Shown: positions 7,266-14,286 of the stretch, one piece after another | Numbering within the stretch: position 1 is the first letter of the stretch | Layout of the letters: every line of letters begins with the position of its first letter | Assembly (NCBI GenBank): GCA_033791605.1 | Contig: JASJGJ010000160.1 | Span: forward strand, 1 to 30,475 | Direction: 5' to 3' | Source: Porticoccus sp033791605 | GTDB lineage: Bacteria > Pseudomonadota > Gammaproteobacteria > Pseudomonadales > Porticoccaceae | Length of the DNA stretch: 30,475 nucleotides | Position numbers and translations under genes: made by a program | Notes under the pieces: generated by a model | Told to the model about the DNA's origin: nothing | Databases searched by the model: none | Seen by the model: the letters and a program-made list of their open reading frames with translations, nothing else

Positions 7266-8627
7266 CTAACGAATAACTAGGTACATCGGGCGTCCCCTAC
7301 GGTTGATCTGCAATAATACTGACTGCTGATTAAGCGCTAATGCCTGCTTGAAGCTTTTGAGGTCCGACACTTGCTTTCTGTTCGCCCCAGTAATCAGATC
7401 TCCTGGCCGCAAGCCACTGTATGCAGCCCGAGAATTCCTAGACAATCCAGCCACAATCACACCCTCACCATCAGGATTATCTTCAAAGCGAGCACCCTCA
7501 AGCAATAAATGTAGTTGGTCACTAAGGGCTGATAGTTGTTGTGACTCACCGACCTCCACTTTCAATTTTTTAGTTTTACCTTCACGAAGTAGTGTCAAAA
7601 CAATTTTATTACCCACCTCCTTGATACCAATTTGACTCCGCAACTGCCCGGCAGAACTTGTTTTTCTATCATCAACAGCAATGATGACATCGCCAGCCTT
7701 CACCCCAGCCTTCTCTGCCGTGGAGTTCTCTGCTACACCTGTCACCAAAACGCCTTGCTGACCATTTTTTAAATCAAATGCTTCACGTAGCTCAGGTGTA
7801 ATATCCTGAATACCAATACCAAGCTGCCCACGCTTTACCTCTCCATGCGCAAGAATTTGCGCCATACTGGCTTTGGCCATATTGATAGGTATAGCAAAAC
7901 CAATTCCCACATTACCACCGGCTGGAGCAAGTATGGCGGTATTAATACCAATAAGCTCACCACTTAAACTCACCAAGGCACCACCTGAATTACCCGGATT
8001 AATAGAAGCATCCGTCTGAATAAAATTTTCATACCCCTCAATGCCCAATCCCGTTCGACCTAGTGCGCTAACCACACCCGTAGTTACGGTCTGCCCCAAG
8101 CCAAAAGGGTTACCAATGGCCACAACAAAATCACCCACCTCCAATATATTTGAATTACCGAGAGGAATATCAGACAGGTTTTGGGCATTTATTTTTAGAA
8201 TTGCAATATCCAATTCTGGATCTGAACCTTTTACTTCAGCGGTAAATTCTCGTCCGTCTACCAAGGAAACCTGAACCTCCTCAGCCCCTTTCACAACATG
8301 ATAATTTGTCATCACAATGCCCTCTCTGGCATCAACAATGACACCGGACCCCGCACTTTGTTCACGTTTTTTAGGTGGCTGCTGTTGAAACTGTTGTTGA
8401 TCTGGAATATCAAAAAAACGCTTAAAATAAGGATCATTCAAAAGTGGATTTTGCGCCTCCCGAGTTGAAAATGTAGAAATGTTTACGACAGCAGGATTAA
8501 CCTGTTTTAGCATAGGAGAAAGTGAGGGCAATTTATTTCCAGAAGAATCGGCCAATGGCAACGCAGCTTGTGCCACTGAAATAAAATAAAACATAAAAAC
8601 AACAACAAACTGTCTTACCTGCCGCAT
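7266..8627 (-). CDS. degQ: Periplasmic serine endoprotease DegQ/HtrA
   Basis: Periplasmic protease-chaperone that degrades misfolded envelope proteins. A signal peptide ends at AQA-ALP (about residue 21). The trypsin-like domain shows the full triad: His110 in TNYHVV, Asp140 in ELDIAIL and Ser214 in NPGNSGGAL. Two PDZ domains follow (about 255-345 and 365-450). The C-terminal VLLQINRRGRPMYLVIR matches the end of E. coli DegQ, which favours DegQ over DegP. A Gln-rich stretch (75-84) lies in the LA loop. The start is ATG 8627, with AGGAG 9 bases upstream; an in-frame GTG at 8636 overlaps that site and is rejected. It has its own terminator downstream. A sigma-E promoter would be expected from family knowledge, but I could not identify one. 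Confidence 0.95.
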   Translation of the reverse strand: MRQVRQFVVVFMFYFISVAQAALPLADSSGNKLPSLSPMLKQVNPAVVNISTFSTREAQNPLLNDPYFKRFFDIPDQQQFQQQPPKKREQSAGSGVIVDAREGIVMTNYHVVKGAEEVQVSLVDGREFTAEVKGSDPELDIAILKINAQNLSDIPLGNSNILEVGDFVVAIGNPFGLGQTVTTGVVSALGRTGLGIEGYENFIQTDASINPGNSGGALVSLSGELIGINTAILAPAGGNVGIGFAIPINMAKASMAQILAHGEVKRGQLGIGIQDITPELREAFDLKNGQQGVLVTGVAENSTAEKAGVKAGDVIIAVDDRKTSSAGQLRSQIGIKEVGNKIVLTLLREGKTKKLKVEVGESQQLSALSDQLHLLLEGARFEDNPDGEGVIVAGLSRNSRAAYSGLRPGDLITGANRKQVSDLKSFKQALALNQQSVLLQINRRGRPMYLVIR

Positions 8628-8808
8628 AGTAATCACTCCTGATGGTCACTGTTTATCTTTTCTTTAACTAACGTTCACATTGCTGACTAGCACTTACTAA
8701 CAACTGCCATAAAAACACTATTCACCGCCAATAATTCGGGGTTTCAATGAGACAAAAGCATCCCCAAAAAATTCCGTTTATGATATTTAAATATGCCTTA
8801 AAATATTC

Positions 8809-9228
8809 CTAACGTACTATTAAAACGGACACTGGCGAGAAAAGAGCCACTTTTTGGCTCAACGTACCGAACCCCTGATTATCTTCATTAAAAGTACGCG
8901 AGGTCATGACGATCAGATCAATTTCTTTTTCCTGACAAAATCTGATAATTTCTTGAACTCTCTTTCCCACAAGAATGGTTTTTTCTATGGGAACGCCACC
9001 AAAGTCTTTTTGAAAGTGTTGCTTCCAGCTGGTTAATTTTTGATCTGATTTTTTCGCCAACGTTACGTAAAACCTTTCAATTTCATCGTCGATCTCTCCC
9101 CCCATTTTTTCCACGACATGAACCAGCTGCACACGACCTAAGTTTTTTGCCGCCATATCCAGAGCCGTTAGAATAGAGCGTTCACTTTTATCGGCTAAAT
9201 CAGTGGGAACCAAAATGTTTTTGTACAT
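8809..9228 (-). CDS. Universal stress protein (UspA family)
   Basis: A 139-residue single-domain Usp fold: MYKNILVPTDL at the N-end, QLVHVVEK strand 2, DLIVMTSR strand 4, and PVSVLIVR as the closing strand. The ATP-binding signature G-x2-G-x9-G(S/T) is not intact. The loop after TSRT reads FNEDNQGFGTLSQKVALFSPVS, with one GFG and no G(S/T) at the right distance, so it may be a non-ATP-binding type. It sits upstream of degQ on the same strand, with about 180 bases between them, and divergent from the dehydrogenase gene. There is only a weak ribosome binding site before the ATG. The specific stress role is unknown. Confidence 0.85.
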   Translation of the reverse strand: MYKNILVPTDLADKSERSILTALDMAAKNLGRVQLVHVVEKMGGEIDDEIERFYVTLAKKSDQKLTSWKQHFQKDFGGVPIEKTILVGKRVQEIIRFCQEKEIDLIVMTSRTFNEDNQGFGTLSQKVALFSPVSVLIVR

Positions 9229-9303
9229 AACGAAGACTTACCAAGTTGTGAACTTTTATAACGCCTTATAAAAGAATAGTCACAGATTAACAGCTATTCA
9301 ATA

Positions 9304-9312
9304 CCCCCCCCC
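9304..9312. repeat. Nine-base poly-C tract between divergent genes
   Basis: C9 (G9 on the other strand) lies about 75 bases upstream of the universal stress gene and 100 upstream of the dehydrogenase gene. Such tracts can vary in length by slippage; whether this one does cannot be told from one sequence. Confidence 0.6.
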
Positions 9313-9410
9313 TTATCTAAGGGTGGGCTTTGGCAGCCAACCATTATGCTTAAGTATCAGTACCCTTTAATTTACACTGGGTATAGGTTGACCCAAGGAG
9401 CAAAAAAACC

Positions 9411-10418
9411 ATGAAAGCCCTAGTATTAACAGAAACCAAAGGTCCCGATAATCTCCAAATTCAGGAAGTAACCACCCCATTACCGAGACCCGGTGAAGCG
9501 CGAGTCAAATTAAAGGCCTCAGCACTTAATCGACGGGACTATTGGATAACCCTTGGAAAATACCCCGGCATGCAATTACCTTGCATCACCGGCTCCGATG
9601 GCGCGGGTGTAGTAGATGAGGTGGGAGAAGGTATTGATAGCGCGCTTATTGGCAAAGAAGTTGTTCTTTATCCTGCGAGATCATGGGGTGAGAGTGAAGC
9701 AAGCTATAGTCCTGAATTTCGTGCTCTTGGCATGCCAGACCAAGGGACTTTTGCTGAATTTATCTGTACCCCCGTCACTGATATTTACACAAAGCCAGCA
9801 CATCTTAACTGGGAACAGGCCGCAGCCGTTCCCCTCGCAGGCCTAACAGCATGGCGGGCCGTGGTTACCCATGCTGAAGTACAGCCAAGGCAGAAGGTTT
9901 TAATAACAGGAGCAGGAAGTGGCGTCTCAACCTTTGCCATTCTATGGTGCCTACATTTAGGTGCTGAGGTTTACGTGAGCAGTGGAAGTAAGGGGAAAAT
10001 TGATGCGGCCAAAGCATTAGGGGTCGCTGCAGGGGAAAACTATAATGACCCAGAGTGTTATCAAAAACTTCGAAAAGCATCTGGAGGATTCAATGCGGTT
10101 ATCGACAGTGCTGGTGGTGATGCATTGAATCGCATTTTAGACTCTTTGCTGCCTGCCGGACGCTATGTTTTCTTTGGAGCCACTCTTGGCAGTCCCAGCA
10201 AAGGAATTTCGATGGGAAAACTTTTCTTTAATCATACCCGTATTCAAGGAACAACCATGGGCAGCAATATCGAATTTAACGCTATGCTTAATTTTTTAAG
10301 TGCGCATAAAGTTGTACCGGTGGTCGACTCTGTATTCCCCCTGTCTCAAGCTGTTAAAGCACACAAATTAATGGCAACATTTAGCCATACTGGAAAAATT
10401 GTTTTATTAAATAACTAA
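9411..10418 (+). CDS. MDR-family NADPH:quinone reductase-like oxidoreductase
   Basis: A 335-residue medium-chain dehydrogenase/reductase: an N-terminal GroES-like domain (to about 125, with ASALNRRDYWITLGKYP and GSDGAGVVDEVG), then a Rossmann domain with TGAGSGVSTFAILW near 165-178 as the NADPH-binding loop, DSAGGD, and the typical end HTGKIVLLN. Catalytic zinc ligands are missing (no Cys at 38, no GHE), which places it with the zinc-free quinone reductase branch despite the common label zinc-binding dehydrogenase. Substrate unknown, probably a quinone or an alpha,beta-unsaturated carbonyl. The ribosome binding site is AAGGAG, 10 bases before the ATG. It is followed by a large inverted repeat and the symporter gene. 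Confidence 0.88.
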   Translation: MKALVLTETKGPDNLQIQEVTTPLPRPGEARVKLKASALNRRDYWITLGKYPGMQLPCITGSDGAGVVDEVGEGIDSALIGKEVVLYPARSWGESEASYSPEFRALGMPDQGTFAEFICTPVTDIYTKPAHLNWEQAAAVPLAGLTAWRAVVTHAEVQPRQKVLITGAGSGVSTFAILWCLHLGAEVYVSSGSKGKIDAAKALGVAAGENYNDPECYQKLRKASGGFNAVIDSAGGDALNRILDSLLPAGRYVFFGATLGSPSKGISMGKLFFNHTRIQGTTMGSNIEFNAMLNFLSAHKVVPVVDSVFPLSQAVKAHKLMATFSHTGKIVLLNN

Positions 10419-10444
10419 ATTGATCATTACACCTAAGCCCACTG

Positions 10445-10482
10445 TTTATTTTCTACTGATGACAAAAACAGTAGAAAATAAA
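10445..10482. repeat. Perfect 14-bp inverted repeat
   Basis: Arms at 10445-10458 and 10469-10482 with a 10-base loop, mostly A/T with a CTACTG/CAGTAG tip. It sits 27 bases after the dehydrogenase stop and 26 before the symporter start. No T-run follows, so it may be an operator or an mRNA-stabilising stem as readily as a terminator. Confidence 0.65.
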
Positions 10483-10508
10483 TCTGGCCATCAATAGAAA
10501 TCAGGTTT

Positions 10509-11864
10509 ATGGGTTACACTCGAGGGCAATTTTCATCAAAAACCGGTTTTATACTGGCTGCCTCAGGCTCAGCCGTTGGTCTCGGTAATATTTGGGGCTT
10601 TCCCACCAATGCGGCAGAAAATGGTGGCGGGGCTTTTGTCCTCACTTACTTTGTACTCGCTTTTTGTTTGGCATACCCAGCCTTAATGGCAGAGTTAATT
10701 ATTGGTCGTCATGCCAAATCAAATATGGTCAGCGCCCTGCAAAAAATCTCAAATAACACTGCAACCAAAGTCCTCGGCACCTTGACCGGCCTTTATGGTG
10801 TCGCTATTGCCACACTGATTTTAAGCTTTTACTGCATCATTGCAGGTTGGATGATTGCTTTTTTTCTAGAGCCTCTATTAACCATCAGTGGCTTTACCGC
10901 TATTTCTAACTGGCTAACTAATTTTAGTGAACTACGCAATCTTCTGTTCAGTGCAATATTCATGTTACTCACCATTGCCATTATTAGAGCTGGAGTCGAA
11001 CAAGGCATTGAAAAATGGTCATGCCGACTTATGCCCATAATGTTGGCCCTAATGGTGCTATTAATTATCTATGTACTGTTTCAGGATGGAGCGCTAACAG
11101 GACTAACCATCTATTTGGTACCCGATTTTCAGCAGATAAGTAACCCTAAATTAATTTCCAGCGCTCTAGGACAAGCATTTTTTTCTCTCTCTTTGGGGGT
11201 GGGCACCATGCTCATCTATGGCTCTTACTTAAAGCCTGACGCAAACTTGCCCGCTATGGGGGCCATTGTCACCCTTGTGGATTCTTCCATCGCTTTTCTT
11301 GCTGGTTTGCTTATCCTTCCCGCCATGTTTGTTGCACAAAAACAGGGGCTGGCCATTTATAATGAGTCCGGTAATTTAATTGCTGGCCCAGACTTAATTT
11401 TCCAAACACTACCATCGCTGTTTCAGGGGATGGGGTTAATCGGACTTCCCATTAGCTTGATATTTTTCTGCTTGATGACAATCGCAGCACTAACTTCATC
11501 TATCTCTATGCTAGAAGTGCCCGTTTCCTACACCATAGAAAATCACAGCGTTAATCGACATTTTTCAGCATGGCTAATTGGAGGCATTACCTTCATCTTT
11601 AGTACAATCATTGTGCTAAATTTCGATACACTGTTTGACTTTATTGTCACCCTGACCACCGAATATAGCCAACCGCTGTTGGGCCTTATGCTATGTATTT
11701 TTGCCACATGGATATGGCATAGAGATAACGCTCTAGCAGAAATTCGAAATGGTCACCCTCTGATAGAGCAATCACTTTTTTGGAAAATATGGCCAGGCTA
11801 TGTGCGCTATTGCTGTCCAGCACTCATTCTGCTGATGCTCCTTCAGACTGCGCGAAACTCATAA
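10509..11864 (+). CDS. Sodium-dependent transporter, NSS (SNF/LeuT) family
   Basis: A Na+-coupled symporter in the inner membrane, probably for amino acids or related amines. The 451 residues give about 11 membrane helices, typical of bacterial NSS members. The family hallmark in helix 1 is present: ASGSAVGLGNIWGFPTNAAENGGGAF (residues 18-43, broken here by the unwound GLGN segment that binds Na+ and substrate). Further support comes from EQGIEKWS after helix 5 and SLGVGTMLIYGSYL in helix 6. The unwound helix 6 region fits a LeuT fold. AGG lies 5 bases before the ATG. The dehydrogenase gene upstream is co-directional, but the hairpin between them may separate transcription. Substrate cannot be deduced. 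Confidence 0.93.
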   Translation: MGYTRGQFSSKTGFILAASGSAVGLGNIWGFPTNAAENGGGAFVLTYFVLAFCLAYPALMAELIIGRHAKSNMVSALQKISNNTATKVLGTLTGLYGVAIATLILSFYCIIAGWMIAFFLEPLLTISGFTAISNWLTNFSELRNLLFSAIFMLLTIAIIRAGVEQGIEKWSCRLMPIMLALMVLLIIYVLFQDGALTGLTIYLVPDFQQISNPKLISSALGQAFFSLSLGVGTMLIYGSYLKPDANLPAMGAIVTLVDSSIAFLAGLLILPAMFVAQKQGLAIYNESGNLIAGPDLIFQTLPSLFQGMGLIGLPISLIFFCLMTIAALTSSISMLEVPVSYTIENHSVNRHFSAWLIGGITFIFSTIIVLNFDTLFDFIVTLTTEYSQPLLGLMLCIFATWIWHRDNALAEIRNGHPLIEQSLFWKIWPGYVRYCCPALILLMLLQTARNS

Positions 11865-11881
11865 CCCCAACCCGATATAAC

Positions 11882-11912
11882 AAATAAAAATAGCAAAGGG
11901 TCATTTTTATTT
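11882..11912. terminator. Weak bidirectional terminator-like stem
   Basis: A 10-bp all-A/T inverted repeat (AAATAAAAAT/ATTTTTATTT, loop of 11) lies between the converging symporter and HNH genes. Its position suits a terminator, but the stem has no G-C pair. Confidence 0.45.
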
Positions 11913-11945
11913 AGGTCTGCGAAAAAATGGTGACGTCTTGAACCG

Positions 11946-12521
11946 CTATAACCAACGAGAGTTTTTGGAAAATTGGCCACGTAAAAACTCCATCTGATCG
12001 CCAAGAATACGTCTTGAATTAATTAACGCCAGATATTCTGCATTATTAGGCCTATAAGGTAGCGCCACTAAATCCATATTAATCTCTTCAAGCAAGAAAT
12101 TAGCTTTATGCTGATTACAACGACGGCATGCTGATACAACATTTTCCCACTTATCTTCTCCACCTCTTGAGGTGGGAATAATGTGGTCACGAGTCAACTG
12201 AGAGAAAACAAATTGTTTTGAACAATACATGCAGAGCGAGCCATCTCTTGCGAATAATGCAGGGTTGCGAAGAGGATAATTGCTTCTTGGCTTGGCAAGC
12301 TGACTACCACCACAAGCAATAATACTCGGCAAAATAATCTGAGACTGAATATTATCTATTTCGGAATACCCACCTCTTACGCGTTTAACCACATCACCTA
12401 ATGTCCAGACAACCATCTCGCGCGAAAAGAGACAAACAGCCTCCTGCCATGTCAGCCATTCGATGGGCTGGCCTGCCATATTTAATCGCAAGATCTTAGA
12501 CGGCTTCACCTGACACCCCAC
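11946..12521 (-). CDS. HNH endonuclease family protein
   Basis: A 191-residue protein with an N-terminal ILRLNMAGQPIEWLTWQEAV domain (10-29) typical of the stand-alone bacterial HNH group, then the HNH core. This comprises zinc Cys97/Cys100 (CMYC), the catalytic DHIIPTSRGG (112-121), WENVV with Asn127, Cys132/Cys135 (CRRC) and NQHK. The C-terminal EYLALINSRRILGDQMEFL is also characteristic of this widespread group. It is intact, so the nuclease should be active, but its target is unknown; these genes are common chromosomal genes and not only phage nucleases. The start is uncertain: GTG 12521 is given, GTG 12509 has a better upstream GGGGTG, and ATG 12479 is possible. Two terminators lie upstream on the same strand. 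Confidence 0.88.
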   Translation of the reverse strand: MGCQVKPSKILRLNMAGQPIEWLTWQEAVCLFSREMVVWTLGDVVKRVRGGYSEIDNIQSQIILPSIIACGGSQLAKPRSNYPLRNPALFARDGSLCMYCSKQFVFSQLTRDHIIPTSRGGEDKWENVVSACRRCNQHKANFLLEEINMDLVALPYRPNNAEYLALINSRRILGDQMEFLRGQFSKNSRWL

Positions 12522-12577
12522 TCTTCATAAGATTATTTACAATCAATGCTTAGACAACAGAACCCCAGAAAATGCAA

Positions 12578-12607
12578 AAGCCCCATCAACCTACGTTGAT
12601 GGGGCTT
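12578..12607. terminator. Strong bidirectional terminator-like hairpin
   Basis: A perfect 13-bp stem (12578-12590 with 12595-12607) and a 4-base loop, flanked by AAAA on the left and AAAAA on the right. On the minus strand it ends in TTTTGCATTTT, so it best serves minus-strand transcription coming from the small-RNA region. Confidence 0.8.
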
Positions 12608-12722
12608 AAAAACTGAGTGGGGCGAAAACCCCACCCCCTAAACTGAAGATGATTTAAATTGCCATCTGTGACTTTCTGTACTCTTAATATCCTGAAGGCT
12701 TAGCCTCCCCGATAGTGCATCT
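12608..12722 (-). ncRNA. Candidate small RNA or terminated leader upstream of the HNH gene
   Basis: A promoter at 12729-12756 points into this stretch, which encodes no convincing protein and ends on the minus strand with GTGGGG-TTTTCG-CCCCAC (12634-12617), then TCAGTTTTT, directly followed by the second, stronger terminator at 12578-12607. The predicted transcript is about 115 nt, or 145 if it reads to the second hairpin. Internal elements include an AGGCTAAGCCT palindrome and an AG-rich unpaired middle. Because the HNH gene follows on the same strand, it could be either an independent small RNA or a conditional leader of that gene. It matches no RNA family I know. The existence of a transcript is inferred from promoter plus terminator. 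Confidence 0.5.
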
Positions 12723-12728
12723 AACCTC

Positions 12729-12756
12729 ATAATAGCTAAGGAGATAAAACTGTCAA
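12729..12756 (-). promoter_or_regulatory. Near-consensus sigma-70 promoter
   Basis: On the minus strand: a perfect -35 TTGACA (12756-12751), a 16-bp spacer and a -10 TATTAT (12734-12729, five of six). The expected start of transcription is near 12722. It begins only 15 bases after the T-run of the upstream terminator, so it starts a fresh transcript. Confidence 0.7.
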
Positions 12757-12770
12757 CAGCAATACTAGAC

Positions 12771-12806
12771 AAAACAAAGCCCTGATACATTTCTGTATCA
12801 GGGCTT
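12771..12806 (-). terminator. Intrinsic terminator of the GGA-rich RNA
   Basis: On the minus strand a perfect 13-bp stem (12806-12794 with 12789-12777) closed by a GAAA tetraloop is followed by TTTGTTTT. No protein gene lies upstream of it on this strand for more than a kilobase, which is what first suggests a non-coding transcript here. Confidence 0.85.
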
Positions 12807-12930
12807 AAAGGCAGTATAGGAAATATGCTTTCCAAGCACGATGCAAAAGAACCTAACATCCATGTTCTTCCTTGGATCCGCACCTCCATGTGCAGCTGCA
12901 TCCTTGCCCGATGAACTATCCTTGTTTTGC
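12777..12930 (-). ncRNA. Candidate CsrA/RsmA-sequestering RNA (RsmY/RsmZ/CsrB class)
   Basis: Read on the minus strand, seven GGA motifs fall between 12921 and 12831. Five sit in hairpin loops: AAC-AAGGATA-GTT (12926-12914), GCA-AGGA-TGC (12907-12898), GCAC-ATGGAG-GTGC (12893-12880), AACA-TGGA-TGTT (12866-12855) and TGCTT-GGA-AAGCA (12838-12826). The other two lie in linkers (12879-12877, 12871-12869). Several match the high-affinity CsrA core ACARGGAUG. A 13-bp GAAA-capped terminator ends the RNA. Upstream lies a GacA-type box. Known RNAs of this class are about 110-160 nt with GGA in loops and bind CsrA/RsmA to relieve translational repression; that function here is inference. The 5' end is uncertain (12905-12945), as no consensus -10 is seen; GATAGT at 12920-12915 is possible. 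Confidence 0.75.
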
Positions 12931-12964
12931 TGCCAAGTCACCAGTGGGGTTTAACTGCTTTTCA

Positions 12965-12982
12965 TGTAAGAAATATCCTACA
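12965..12982 (-). promoter_or_regulatory. GacA/UvrY-type upstream activating box
   Basis: On the minus strand TGTAGG-ATATTT-CTTACA, five of six matching in the left arm and all in the right arm of the published consensus TGTAAG-N6-CTTACA. It lies about 45 bases before the first GGA motif of the candidate RNA, where the response regulator GacA binds upstream of rsm/csr RNA genes. Confidence 0.65.
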
Positions 12983-13000
12983 AATTCACTCACTGATAAA

Positions 13001-13029
13001 TTGACCCATCACAACAGCTCAGTTAGTGT
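13001..13029 (+). promoter_or_regulatory. Weak candidate promoter for xseB-ispA-dxs
   Basis: TTGACC at 13001-13006, 17 bases, then TAGTGT (three of six to the -10 consensus). Position before the operon is suitable, and it diverges from the GacA-type box. The -10 is poor, so this is only a candidate. Confidence 0.3.
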
Positions 13030-13056
13030 TACAACTGGTTTCTCGGAGGATAGACG

Positions 13057-13290
13057 GTGGTAGCACGAAAGAAGTCCATTGATTTTGAACAAAAGCTCGA
13101 CCAACTTGAAACGTTAGTAGGGGATATGGAAAAAGGTGGCCTCAGTCTCGAAGACTCACTTAAATCCTTTGAAGATGGAATCAAAATTACTCGCGAATGC
13201 CAGCAGGCACTCAAGGATGCAGAGTTAAAAGTTGAAATGCTAACGAGGGACTCAGATAAACCAAAAAATTTCGAGCCTGAGACTGACTAA
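13057..13290 (+). CDS. xseB: Exodeoxyribonuclease VII small subunit
   Basis: A 77-residue protein: the helical hairpin FEQKLDQLETLVGDMEKGGLSLEDSLKSFEDGI, given here only as a description of residues about 8-40, is the XseB fold, with the hallmark LExGxLxLEDSLxxFExG pattern. It assembles with XseA into the exonuclease that degrades single-stranded DNA. The start is GTG 13057 with CGGAGGA 7 bases upstream. The stop overlaps the ispA start by one base (TAATG). xseA is not in the window. The xseB-ispA-dxs order is common in gammaproteobacteria. Confidence 0.95.
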   Translation: MVARKKSIDFEQKLDQLETLVGDMEKGGLSLEDSLKSFEDGIKITRECQQALKDAELKVEMLTRDSDKPKNFEPETD

Positions 13291-14183
13291 TGGGTAATGA
13301 GAATTTTGCTGATTTCCACCAACGCTGCCAACAGCGAATCAATCAAAAACTAGAAGCACTTCTTCCCGAAACAGACGGATCGTGCGGTCAATTACATCAG
13401 GCTCTCCGATACAGCGTCCTGAATGGTGGCAAGCGCATCCGCCCCCTTTTATCCTATGCTGCAGCTGAGGCTCTAGGCGGCATTAATCAAGATACGGATA
13501 TTGTTGCCTCATCAGTAGAACTCATTCATGCCTATTCATTAATTCATGATGACCTTCCGGCGATGGATAACGATGATTTGCGCAGAGGAAAACCCACTTG
13601 CCACATTGCCTTCGACGAAGCCACCGCAATCCTCGCTGGTGATGCGTTACAATCACTGGCATTTCAGCAACTGACAGAACTTGAACAGACTTCTCCCAAA
13701 ATATCATTACAACTTATCGCCTGTTTGGCTAAGGCCGCCGGCGCTCAAGGAATGGTAGCAGGACAAGCCATCGACATTGCCTCTGTTAACCAGACCCTGA
13801 CCATAGAACAACTCGAACACATGCACCACCAAAAAACTGGCGCCATGATTCTTGCCAGTATCACTATGGGTGCTTTATCAACAGGGAATACAACGGCACT
13901 ACAGCTTTCGGCTCTTGAAATCTATGGCAGAGCTATCGGGCTCGCCTTTCAGGTTCAAGACGACATCCTTGATGTCGTAAGCGATACGGAGGTACTGGGA
14001 AAACAGCAGGGGGCTGACAAAGCACTCAACAAGCCCACTTACACCGCCCTACTCGGACTAGATGGCGCAAAACAAAAGACCATTCAATTACACCAAATTG
14101 CCTTGAGCGCTTTATCAGTTTTTGGTCACAGCGCCAGCCAGCTGCGAGCCGTAGCTGACTATATTGTTAATCGAGACTACTGA
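13290..14183 (+). CDS. ispA: Farnesyl diphosphate synthase
   Basis: Condenses dimethylallyl/geranyl diphosphate with isopentenyl diphosphate to farnesyl diphosphate, feeding quinone, undecaprenyl and haem O synthesis. The 297 residues carry NGGKRIRP (46-52), the first Asp-rich motif DDLPAMDNDD (87-96), RRGKPT, GDALQS (118-122), KTGA (182-185), and the second motif QDDILD (223-228). All catalytic residues expected for the short-chain trans-prenyltransferase family are present. The length and first motif fit FPP synthase rather than octaprenyl synthase. It is translationally coupled to xseB and followed after 103 bases by dxs. Confidence 0.96.
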   Translation: MGNENFADFHQRCQQRINQKLEALLPETDGSCGQLHQALRYSVLNGGKRIRPLLSYAAAEALGGINQDTDIVASSVELIHAYSLIHDDLPAMDNDDLRRGKPTCHIAFDEATAILAGDALQSLAFQQLTELEQTSPKISLQLIACLAKAAGAQGMVAGQAIDIASVNQTLTIEQLEHMHHQKTGAMILASITMGALSTGNTTALQLSALEIYGRAIGLAFQVQDDILDVVSDTEVLGKQQGADKALNKPTYTALLGLDGAKQKTIQLHQIALSALSVFGHSASQLRAVADYIVNRDY

Positions 14184-14286
14184 TTTGTCACTTTCGAGCA
14201 CCCTACACAGTTAAAAATGCCCTTCTGGTAAACCTCACGAGTCATTTTGATGTAATATTGCAACCCGAATTTCGGATACCAGATGC

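Noticed and set aside
12638..12901. An 87-residue open frame on the minus strand in the sRNA region
   Set aside because: It runs through the terminator at 12777-12806 and the promoter at 12729-12756, has no ribosome binding site and no recognisable composition. The interval is better explained as non-coding RNA.
12872..13063. A 63-residue plus-strand frame upstream of xseB
   Set aside because: Cys/His-rich translation of the antisense of the GGA-rich RNA, overlapping the xseB ribosome binding site. Judged to be a shadow.
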